DNA from: Clostridia bacterium
GTDB lineage: Bacteria > Bacillota_A > Clostridia > Christensenellales > CAG-138
Direction: 5' to 3'
NCBI GenBank assembly: GCA_017556125.1
Contig: JAFZCW010000008.1
Location: forward strand, 1-28,647
Length of the DNA: 28,647 bases
Under the pieces are notes generated by a model that was given only the letters and a program-made list of their open reading frames with translations, was not told the DNA's origin and ran no database searches. Positions 22,676 through 28,647 of the stretch are shown one piece after another; the stretch's first letter is position 1; each line of letters opens with the position of its first letter. Made by a program: the position numbers and the translations under genes.

Positions 22676-25024
22676 TTGAGGATACTGATCGGGAAACACT
22701 GCGGATTCTGCTTCGGGGTGAAAAGAGCGGTCGAGCTGGCCGAGCGGAAAGCGGAATCCGGAACGGTCTATACCTACGGCAATATTATCCATAACGAGAG
22801 CGTAGTCGAAGAGCTGAAGGCAAAGGGGATTATACCCGTTTCGTCCGTTTCCGCCGTTTCAGCAGGCGATACGCTTATTATTCGCGCGCACGGAGTTCCA
22901 CCGGAGATCATACGGGACTGCGCCGAAAAAGGCGTGTCGGTGGTGGACGCCACCTGCCCGTTCGTCAAGAGGATCCATCATCTTGTGGAACAGGCGTCAG
23001 CGGAAGGCAGGAAAGTGTTCATCGTCGGGAAAGCGGATCATCCGGAGGTGATCGGTATCCTGGGTTACGCGGGACCGGACGCTGCCGTGCTGCAGACGCT
23101 GGAGGACGCGAGGAATACCGGCTATGTGGACCGCGGATGCGTGGTCGCGCAGACGACGATGTTCCCGGACAGATACGCGGAGATCGTGGAGGAACTGAAA
23201 AGGAAAAGCGGGGATCTGAAGGTCTATGAAACGATCTGCGACACGACGCGGCAGAGGCAGGCGGAAGCAAAGGAAATTGCCGAAAAAGCGAGCCGCGTTT
23301 ATGTGATCGGATCCAGAAATTCTGCCAATACTGCGAAGCTTGCGGAGATATGCAGAAGCCGCTGCAAGGCCACTGAAATGCTTGAAAACACGGACAATTT
23401 TGTACTTGCCAAGTTGCAAAGCGATGATATAATAGGTATAGTCGTGGGAGCATCGACTCCCGACCGCATGATTATGGAGGTTATAGAAGGAATGAGCGAA
23501 CAGGAAAAGACGACGATTGAAACCATTGAAGCGGAGGCTCCCGCTGAGGAGGTCGTCGCAACAGCAGAACCCGCCAAGGACCCGGAGGAAGTCACCGTAC
23601 AGGAAACCGTAGAAGCCCCTGCGTCTGAAGCAAAGAGCAACGATGAGGAGGCCGAAGCGAAGGCGGAACCTCAGGAAGAAGACAATTCTGACTTTGCCAG
23701 AGCGTTTGAAAAAACGCTGACAAGAATTCGTAATGGTCAGTGGATCACCGGAACCGTTCTGCAGATCGTAGACGGCGAAGTGTATGTGAATGTCGGATAC
23801 AAATCCGACGGAATCATCCCGAAGGATGAGTTCTCCAGTGACAGCGAAGTGAAGCCGGAAGATCTCTTCAAAGAGGGTGATGAGATTGAGGTGGAAGTCC
23901 TTAAGGTCAATGACGGCGAAGGCAATGTCCTGCTCAGCCGGAAGAATGTTGAGAGCAAGAAGATCTGGGACAGGCTTCTCGATGATGAAGACATTGAGAA
24001 CAAGGTCTTTGAAGCAGTCGGCAAGGAAGTTGTCAAGGGCGGCATGATCGCGGACATCAACGGGATCCGCGCATTCGTTCCCGCTTCCCAGGTTTCTCTC
24101 AAATATACGGAAAACCTTCAGGAGTTCATCGGCAAGCCGATGAAGCTGAAAGTTCTGGAAGTGGACAAACAGCGCAAGCGCATTGTTGCTTCCCAGAAGA
24201 AAGTCCTTCAGGAGGAGATCCTGAACGCGAAACGCGAGAAATGGTCCAAGCTGGTCGTAGGCGAGAAGATCAAGGGCATCGTCCGCCGCATCACCGACTT
24301 CGGCGCGTTTGTGGATGTCGGCGGGATCGACGGTCTTGTCCATATCACGGACGTTGGCTGGGGTAGAGTCAAGCATACTTCCGATATCCTCTCCATCGGT
24401 CAGGAGATCGAGGTTCTGATCCTCAATGTGGATGCGGAGAAGGAAAGGGTATCTCTGGGCTACAAGCAGCTTCAGCCGAAGCCCTGGACCCTGGCTGATC
24501 AGAAGTATCCGGTCGGCAGCATCGTAGAAGGCAAGGTCGTCCGTATCGTCCCGTTCGGCGCATTCGTCGCACTGGAGTCCACGATCGACGGTCTGATCCA
24601 TATTTCCCAGGTTGGCATTCACCGCGTTGAGAAAGTGGAAGACGAGCTCAAGGTCGGCGACATCGTCCGCTGCAAAGTTCTGGAGGTGAATCCGGAAGCA
24701 AAGCGGATCAGCCTGAGCCGCAAGGAAGCCCTGATCGAGGAAGATCCTGAAATCGCAGCGCAGGTCGAGAAAGAAAAGGCAGAGCGCGAGCGCATTCATC
24801 AGGAGCGTATGGAACAGCGTGCCAAAGAGCGCGAACAGCAGCAGGCCGCGAATGAAGCGAAGCGTCAGGCCCGTGAAAAGAACGCGTCTGAAGGCGGGGA
24901 ACGCCGTGAGCGTTCCGAGCGTCGCCGCAACAGTGAAGACGGTGATTACGATCTGCCTCCGGTAGAGAGCGCGACCACCTCTCTTGCGGACCTCTTCTCC
25001 GCATTGAAGGACGAAGTTGAATGA
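22676..25024 (+). CDS. ispH: IspH reductase fused to ribosomal protein S1
   Basis: A 782-residue fusion. Residues 1-275 are 4-hydroxy-3-methylbut-2-enyl diphosphate reductase, the last MEP-pathway enzyme, with the three [4Fe-4S] ligands C12 (CGFCFGVKRA), C94 (DATCPFV) and C188 (ICDTT), and H39, H72, H122 and E124. An acidic Glu/Ala-rich linker (about 275-340) leads to four S1 repeats (about 355-425, 437-510, 520-596, 605-680) and a highly charged tail. The S1 part resembles small-subunit protein S1 of Bacillota. This fusion is known in Clostridia. The start is TTG directly after the plsC stop; GAGG lies 11 bases upstream. An internal promoter and start before the S1 half are listed separately. 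Confidence 0.93.
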   Translation: MRILIGKHCGFCFGVKRAVELAERKAESGTVYTYGNIIHNESVVEELKAKGIIPVSSVSAVSAGDTLIIRAHGVPPEIIRDCAEKGVSVVDATCPFVKRIHHLVEQASAEGRKVFIVGKADHPEVIGILGYAGPDAAVLQTLEDARNTGYVDRGCVVAQTTMFPDRYAEIVEELKRKSGDLKVYETICDTTRQRQAEAKEIAEKASRVYVIGSRNSANTAKLAEICRSRCKATEMLENTDNFVLAKLQSDDIIGIVVGASTPDRMIMEVIEGMSEQEKTTIETIEAEAPAEEVVATAEPAKDPEEVTVQETVEAPASEAKSNDEEAEAKAEPQEEDNSDFARAFEKTLTRIRNGQWITGTVLQIVDGEVYVNVGYKSDGIIPKDEFSSDSEVKPEDLFKEGDEIEVEVLKVNDGEGNVLLSRKNVESKKIWDRLLDDEDIENKVFEAVGKEVVKGGMIADINGIRAFVPASQVSLKYTENLQEFIGKPMKLKVLEVDKQRKRIVASQKKVLQEEILNAKREKWSKLVVGEKIKGIVRRITDFGAFVDVGGIDGLVHITDVGWGRVKHTSDILSIGQEIEVLILNVDAEKERVSLGYKQLQPKPWTLADQKYPVGSIVEGKVVRIVPFGAFVALESTIDGLIHISQVGIHRVEKVEDELKVGDIVRCKVLEVNPEAKRISLSRKEALIEEDPEIAAQVEKEKAERERIHQERMEQRAKEREQQQAANEAKRQAREKNASEGGERRERSERRRNSEDGDYDLPPVESATTSLADLFSALKDEVE
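23406..23433 (+). promoter_or_regulatory. internal promoter before the S1 half
   Basis: TTGCCA (23406-23411), 16-base spacer, perfect TATAAT (23428-23433) inside the end of the IspH coding part. Transcription would start near 23440, about 50 bases before an in-frame ATG with a GGAGG. Confidence 0.55.
23476..23494 (+). promoter_or_regulatory. internal ribosome binding site and ATG for a free S1
   Basis: GGAGG (23476-23480) and then AGAAGG lead to ATG 23492-23494, residue 273 of the fusion and the first residue of the acidic linker. The GGAGG spacing (11 bases) is long but usable. Translation here would give a free S1 protein of 510 residues. Confidence 0.45.
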
Positions 25025-25046
25025 GTCTCTGACTAACAGACCTTTC

Positions 25047-25078
25047 ATCCCGGCATGCATACCCATGTCGGGATTTTT
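25047..25078 (+). terminator. terminator after the IspH-S1 gene
   Basis: An 11-bp stem with one G-T (25047-25057 with 25064-25074) and a 6-base loop, ending in TTTTT. Confidence 0.85.
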
Positions 25079-25080
25079 AG

Positions 25081-25109
25081 TTGAAAGGGAAAAAGGGCCA
25101 TATTATAAT
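25081..25109 (+). promoter_or_regulatory. promoter of nadD-yqeK / rsfS
   Basis: TTGAAA (25081-25086), 17-base spacer, perfect TATAAT (25104-25109), immediately after the preceding terminator. Confidence 0.75.
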
Positions 25110-25134
25110 GAGTTCAAAAAAAGGATCAGACTGA

Positions 25135-26262
25135 ATGCGTATCGGCATCTTCGGCGGCTCTTTTGATCCGATTCATTCTGCCCACCTGGATATCGCTGAA
25201 CAGGTGATCGGAGAGCTGCATCTGGATAAACTGATTATCATGGTCGCCGGCATTTCTCCGAACAAGCCGGCTTCCGAAGCGGCTCCGGCCGAGATGCGGC
25301 TGGAAATGGCAAGAATCGCTGCGGGAAGCATTCCGGGACTGGAAGTGTGCGACTGGGAAACAGTCCGGGAGGGCGTTACATATTTTGCTGACACGCTGGA
25401 CTCGCTTGAGGCGGAGTATCCGGGAGCGGAATTCTTTCTCATCATAGGCAGCGATAAGGTTTCCGGATTGAGAGACTGGTATCGCTTTGAAGATATCGCC
25501 GCCCGCGTGAAGATCGCGGTGGTCTGCCGAAAGGGTTCCGATAAGGCGGATCTGACGGAAGAACAGGCGGAAGGGCTTCAGTTTCTTCCGATCTCCGCAA
25601 GGGATATTTCTTCCACAGAGATCAGGCGGAGACTGGCGGCGGGACGCCCGATCACCGGGATGGTTCCGCAGGACGTCGAGGATTATATATATGAGCAGGG
25701 GATCTATTTTCCCCGCGACATAAGAGAAATCCAGCAGAAATGCAAAGCGGCGCTGACGCCCGACCGGTACAGCCACGTGTGCCGCGTTATGGAACAGGCG
25801 GCCGACTACGCGGAGCGTTTCGGCGTCAATCCGGAAAAGGCAAGGCTGGCTGCGCTCCTTCATGACTGTGCGAAATGCATGGATAAAGAGGAGCAGTTCG
25901 CGCTATCCGGAGAGCAGGAGTACATCCCCGCTATCCTTCACGCGCCGGCGGGTGCCGTTCTTGCAGAGACGGAATACGGGATCACGGATCCGGAGATCCT
26001 TCAGGCAATCAGGCTTCACTGTACCGGGGATGAGGGAATGTCGGATCTTGACATGCTGATATTTCTTGCAGACATGACGGAACACGGAAGGTCTTTTCCG
26101 TCTGTGAATGAGATACGGGATGCGGTCTGGCAGAGCCTTGAGCACGGCATGCTGGTCGCACTGATTTATGAAGACAGGTATTTGAAACAGAAGAATGCCG
26201 CCATACATCCGGCGGCGGGAAGAGCAATACGTTATTTTCAAAGGAAGGAGAGTGCGCTTTGA
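25135..26262 (+). CDS. nadD: fused nicotinate-nucleotide adenylyltransferase and YqeK HD phosphohydrolase
   Basis: A 375-residue fusion. Residues 1-195 are NadD, which makes deamido-NAD from nicotinate mononucleotide and ATP: GGSFDPIHSAH (7-17), IIGSDK and ISSTEIRRRL (158-167). Residues about 200-375 are a YqeK-type HD domain with H214, the HD pair in LLHDCAK (243-244), H269, H295 and D313, expected to split diadenosine tetraphosphate symmetrically. The two are usually adjacent separate genes in Bacillota, though fusions occur in Clostridia. AAGGA lies nine bases before the ATG. The end overlaps the rsfS start by four bases. Confidence 0.94.
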   Translation: MRIGIFGGSFDPIHSAHLDIAEQVIGELHLDKLIIMVAGISPNKPASEAAPAEMRLEMARIAAGSIPGLEVCDWETVREGVTYFADTLDSLEAEYPGAEFFLIIGSDKVSGLRDWYRFEDIAARVKIAVVCRKGSDKADLTEEQAEGLQFLPISARDISSTEIRRRLAAGRPITGMVPQDVEDYIYEQGIYFPRDIREIQQKCKAALTPDRYSHVCRVMEQAADYAERFGVNPEKARLAALLHDCAKCMDKEEQFALSGEQEYIPAILHAPAGAVLAETEYGITDPEILQAIRLHCTGDEGMSDLDMLIFLADMTEHGRSFPSVNEIRDAVWQSLEHGMLVALIYEDRYLKQKNAAIHPAAGRAIRYFQRKESAL

Positions 26263-26615
26263 ACGGCAACATCGAAAAAACGGTTGATGGCATCTGTGAA
26301 GCACTGTACAACAAAAAGGCGGGGGATATCATAGCGATTCCCGTCGGAGACAAGACGATCATCGCGGAATGGTTTGTCATCTGCGAGGGCAATACCGCCG
26401 TGCAGGTGAAAGCGATCAGCGACGGGCTGGAGGAGAAGGAAAAGGAACTCGGTCTGGAACTCCGTCGCAAGGAAGGATACTCGGAAGGACGCTGGATCGT
26501 AATGGATTACGGCGACATCCTGGTGCACATTTTTCACAAGGAAGAGCGCCAGTACTACAACATGGAGTATCTCTGGGATACGGATTCCAAGGCGATTGCC
26601 TATAAGGGGAAATAA
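26259..26615 (+). CDS. rsfS: ribosomal silencing factor RsfS
   Basis: A 118-residue protein that binds L14 on the large subunit and blocks subunit joining under nutrient limitation. Family motifs are visible: AEWFVICEGNTAVQVKAISDGLEEK, GRWIVMDYGDILVHIFHKEERQYYNMEYLW (each only partly quoted from the family pattern). The start is TTG, overlapping the nadD stop (TTGA), with GGAAGGAG eight bases upstream. It follows nadD-yqeK, as is usual in Bacillota. Confidence 0.95.
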   Translation: MNGNIEKTVDGICEALYNKKAGDIIAIPVGDKTIIAEWFVICEGNTAVQVKAISDGLEEKEKELGLELRRKEGYSEGRWIVMDYGDILVHIFHKEERQYYNMEYLWDTDSKAIAYKGK

Positions 26616-26770
26616 CAGCACAGACGCCGGTTCGGTTTTTCCGGGCTTTCAGATTCGAGAAAATGCAGCCTGATCCGTTTGGATGATATGGCATGGATTG
26701 TGACGCGGAAAAGACTCCGGAAAACTGCATGCCGGGCAGTCCTGCTTGCGAAAAAAATTTATAAAACCCC

Positions 26771-26799
26771 TTGCATTATTCCGGCATGGGGTGTATTCT
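26771..26799 (+). promoter_or_regulatory. promoter of tRNA-Asn
   Basis: TTGCAT (26771-26776), 17-base spacer, TATTCT (26794-26799), ending 15 bases before the tRNA. Confidence 0.65.
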
Positions 26800-26814
26800 A
26801 ACTAATGCTGACGT

Positions 26815-26890
26815 TCCTCCTTAGCTCAGTCGGTAGAGCATGCGGCTGTTAACCGCAGTGTCGTTGGTTCGAGTCCAACAGGGGGAGCCA
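26815..26890 (+). tRNA. tRNA-Asn (anticodon GTT)
   Basis: The acceptor TCCTCCT pairs with AGGGGGA (one G-T). The anticodon stem TGCGG/CCGCA encloses loop CTGTTAA. The T arm is GTTGG/CCAAC with loop TTCGAGT. Discriminator G and an encoded CCA end the 76-base gene. Confidence 0.95.
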
Positions 26891-26897
26891 TTTTTAT

Positions 26898-26928
26898 GCC
26901 CGGAAACGCTTGATTTCCGGGCTTTTTT
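26898..26928 (+). terminator. terminator of tRNA-Asn
   Basis: A perfect 9-bp stem GCCCGGAAA / TTTCCGGGC with a 7-base loop, followed by six T. Confidence 0.88.
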
Positions 26929-27065
26929 ATAATACAATTCACGCTTTCTGACGGCGTTTGGCGCTTTATTGAGAACAAATTGCACACAAATCTTTATAAT
27001 CAGGATTGAAGAATCACCCGCAAGCTTTCAGACAAAAAGAAATGGATTAATCCTTCATATGACCG

Positions 27066-27071
27066 TATAAT
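27066..27071 (+). promoter_or_regulatory. possible -10 box directly before a start codon
   Basis: A perfect TATAAT ends seven bases before the ATG at 27079, so a transcript starting here would be nearly leaderless. No -35 box is visible. Another TATAAT at 26995-27000 has TTGAGA only at a 20-base spacing. Confidence 0.3.
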
Positions 27072-27078
27072 TAATAAT

Positions 27079-27597
27079 ATGGATAATGAAACCGTACAAG
27101 TCCTATATATGGAGGAAATTGTTCCTCCGAAGAGATTTATCAAAAGCGATTTTCTATTCTTTGTTCTTGTTGCAGTGCTTGTCATAGCGGTGATTCTGAT
27201 CGCGTCTATCGTGCAGGTCATGTTTGAGATCCCGCGGATTTTTCTGCAGATTTTTCTGTATGCCTTTCTGTGCCTGTATGCGGTATGGCTGTATAAAAAG
27301 AGGCTGGTCGTTTACAGATACAAACTGACGGAAAGGATGTTCTCGGTTGAACGTGTGATCGGGAAGCGGTCAAGGCCGGATCATCAGATCCATTTGACTG
27401 ACATCGTTCGGATCGGCCCCTATGAAAAACTGTCCAGAGATACTGCGGACAAACAGTATAAGGCTTTTCACGGGAGCATGGAGAGCACGACAGCGCTGCT
27501 GTATAAAAACGGGAAAAAGACGGATATGCTGCTGATCAGTCCGTCTCAGAAAATGCAGGAGAGCATTCTGAAACAGTGGAAAAAGAGCCGTCGATAA
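27079..27597 (+). CDS. two-helix membrane protein of unknown function, PH-like C-terminus
   Basis: An unrecognised 172-residue protein. Two strongly hydrophobic helices lie close together (about residues 25-45 and 52-72), followed by a basic junction YKKRLVVYRYKLTERMF and a mixed strand/helix domain of about 100 residues that could be a bacterial PH-like domain, as in other short membrane proteins of this layout. No catalytic motif is seen. The ATG at 27079 has no ribosome binding site; an in-frame ATG at 27109 also lacks one. The end overlaps the probable GTG start of the next gene by 22 bases, suggesting coupling. Confidence 0.7.
   Translation: MDNETVQVLYMEEIVPPKRFIKSDFLFFVLVAVLVIAVILIASIVQVMFEIPRIFLQIFLYAFLCLYAVWLYKKRLVVYRYKLTERMFSVERVIGKRSRPDHQIHLTDIVRIGPYEKLSRDTADKQYKAFHGSMESTTALLYKNGKKTDMLLISPSQKMQESILKQWKKSRR
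27111..27128 (+). repeat. 7-bp inverted repeat enclosing an SD-like sequence
   Basis: GGAGGAA and TTCCTCC flank a 4-base ATTG loop, 32 bases into the coding region. It could form a small RNA hairpin near the start of translation. Confidence 0.5.
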
Positions 27598-28647
27598 TCA
27601 GAAGATTGCCGAGGATTCTCGGGGAGTACGCCCAGTCTGATCCGGCTCTTTTCTGCATGCCGGCTCATAAAGGCAGGGGGCTTGCTTTTTTCCGGGATGA
27701 ACTGGCCAAATGGGATGTAAAGGCATCCTGGCTTCGCAGGCAGGGAGATCCGGTCCGTGATATCGCCCTGCGCTACAGCCGGTTCTATCGGACGGCGTAT
27801 TCTTTTCTGCTGACCGGAGGTGAGGCATCTGCCCTGAGGGTCATGCTCCGGGTGCTCCCGCAGGAAGAAAAGGTGATCATACCGGAAGGAAGCGGCGGGA
27901 ACATGGCTGCCGCGCTGGCTCAGTCGTGCCGGAAGGCTTCTGTCATACGGACCGGTATCGATCCTTCGACGGAACGGTTTTGCATGCCGGAACCGAATCA
28001 GATCGCGGAGGCGCTCGATCGGACGGGAGCGGGAGCCGTTTTTCTCCGGTCTCCGGACACCTTCGGATTCTGCGCCGATATACGCGGAATAGCGGAAACA
28101 GTACACAGCCGCGGCGCGCTTCTTCTGGTCGATGCGTCTTTCGGTCCTCATTTTCAGGCATCCGATCAGCTGCCGGATTCTGCCGCACTGTATGCGGATA
28201 TGGTCTGTCACTGCCCGTATACGGGCATGAATGCCCTGAATCAGGCTGCCGTGATCCATCTGAATCCCTGCCGAATCGATCCTGAGACATTGGGGCGGAT
28301 GACGGAAGACGAGGACCCGGATCCCTCCAGCCTGATCCTTGCATCGATGGACTGGGCAATTCATACCGCATCGCCAAATGCCTGGGATTCGCACCTGAAA
28401 TACCTTTCCGGTTTTACTGCTAAGGTTGACGGTATCCCCGGACTCAGCACGGAGCGCGGATGCGCGATCAAAGGGGCAGCAGCTCATGACGCGTCAAGAA
28501 TCCTGATAAATGTGTTGGGCAGACATATGACAGGATTTTCGGCGCTGAAATATCTGGAAGAACGAAACATCCTCGCGGAATGCGCCGATAAACGGAGGGT
28601 CCTGCTGGTTACCAGCCCGGAGGATGATCCGAACTGGTACGAAAGGA
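27576..28647 (+). CDS. Orn/Lys/Arg decarboxylase-fold protein lacking the PLP lysine (partial, 3' end outside window)
   Basis: The open frame runs off the window after 357 codons; full family members are around 480 residues. The layout matches group I Orn/Lys/Arg decarboxylases (YaaO/SpeA type): FCMPAHKGRG (family PGHKG), WLRRQGDPVRDIALRYSRFY, a large PLP-fold domain, and DASRILINVLGRHMTGFSALKYLEERNI-like sequence at the start of the C-terminal part. Active-site residues differ by hand alignment. The PLP lysine of STHKTLPAL becomes T216 (CPYTGMNAL). The DEAHGAH segment becomes D186-A-S-F-G-P-H, losing the stacking His. The glycine loop NGST is LTGGEAS, and the RNxHxS segment is GSGGNM (N109). 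It is therefore probably not a normal decarboxylase. The GTG start (27576), with AGGAG 12 bases upstream, gives a family-like N-terminus; TTG 27606 is an alternative. Confidence 0.75.
   Translation, partial: MEKEPSIIRRLPRILGEYAQSDPALFCMPAHKGRGLAFFRDELAKWDVKASWLRRQGDPVRDIALRYSRFYRTAYSFLLTGGEASALRVMLRVLPQEEKVIIPEGSGGNMAAALAQSCRKASVIRTGIDPSTERFCMPEPNQIAEALDRTGAGAVFLRSPDTFGFCADIRGIAETVHSRGALLLVDASFGPHFQASDQLPDSAALYADMVCHCPYTGMNALNQAAVIHLNPCRIDPETLGRMTEDEDPDPSSLILASMDWAIHTASPNAWDSHLKYLSGFTAKVDGIPGLSTERGCAIKGAAAHDASRILINVLGRHMTGFSALKYLEERNILAECADKRRVLLVTSPEDDPNWYER

Noticed and set aside
22997..25066. A 689-codon open frame on the minus strand opposite the IspH-S1 gene
   Set aside because: It is antisense to strongly conserved S1 repeats, shows no domain, and runs through the terminator at 25047.
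1..28647. CRISPR arrays, insertion sequences, prophage or integrative elements
   Set aside because: No spaced direct repeats, transposase or integrase motifs were seen. The tRNA genes are not flanked by an integrase or a duplicated tRNA end.

Overview
The window reads as a chromosomal segment of a GC-rich member of the Clostridia (Bacillota), probably an anaerobe. The evidence is an IspH (LytB) reductase fused to ribosomal protein S1, a fused NadD-YqeK, the TIGR03960 / DUF2344 / ribonuclease G / rplU / prp / rpmA gene order, and an L27 protein carrying the Prp-cleaved N-terminal extension. No phage, transposon, CRISPR array or other clear sign of recent transfer was seen. Coding density is high and no gene-free stretch exceeds 300 bases.

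Left part (1-7200): adenine deaminase (minus) diverges from a dihydropyrimidinase/hydantoinase that is translationally coupled to a MocA-like nucleotidyltransferase. With the XdhC-family gene at 6058-7080 these suggest purine/pyrimidine catabolism and maturation of a molybdenum hydroxylase, but the hydroxylase itself is not in the window. Between them lie a zinc-ribbon membrane protein, a tRNA-Val / probable 6S RNA / tRNA-Gln transcription unit, and an unrecognised six-helix membrane protein.

Middle (7200-18470): a membrane-bound PP2C/SpoIIE phosphatase with a LytS-type 5TM sensor, a lipoprotein L,D-transpeptidase, a membrane-anchored endonuclease/exonuclease/phosphatase-family protein, then the run TIGR03960 radical SAM, DUF2344 protein, RNase G, L21, Prp, L27, followed by an HtrA-type membrane protease. 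A strong promoter and a structured leader separate RNase G from rplU.

Right part (18470-28647): a flavin reductase diverges from a tightly overlapping chain (RpiR regulator, BaiN-type flavoprotein, cytidylate kinase, PlsC acyltransferase, IspH-S1 fusion). An internal promoter and ribosome binding site sit just before the S1 half of the fusion. Next come nadD-yqeK and rsfS, a tRNA-Asn, a small membrane protein and, cut by the window end, a protein of the Orn/Lys/Arg decarboxylase fold. By hand alignment this last protein has lost the PLP-binding lysine and other active-site residues; it is the most unusual gene here.

All calls come from reading the sequence and remembered family motifs. No database search or folding program was run, and promoters and terminators are judged by eye.
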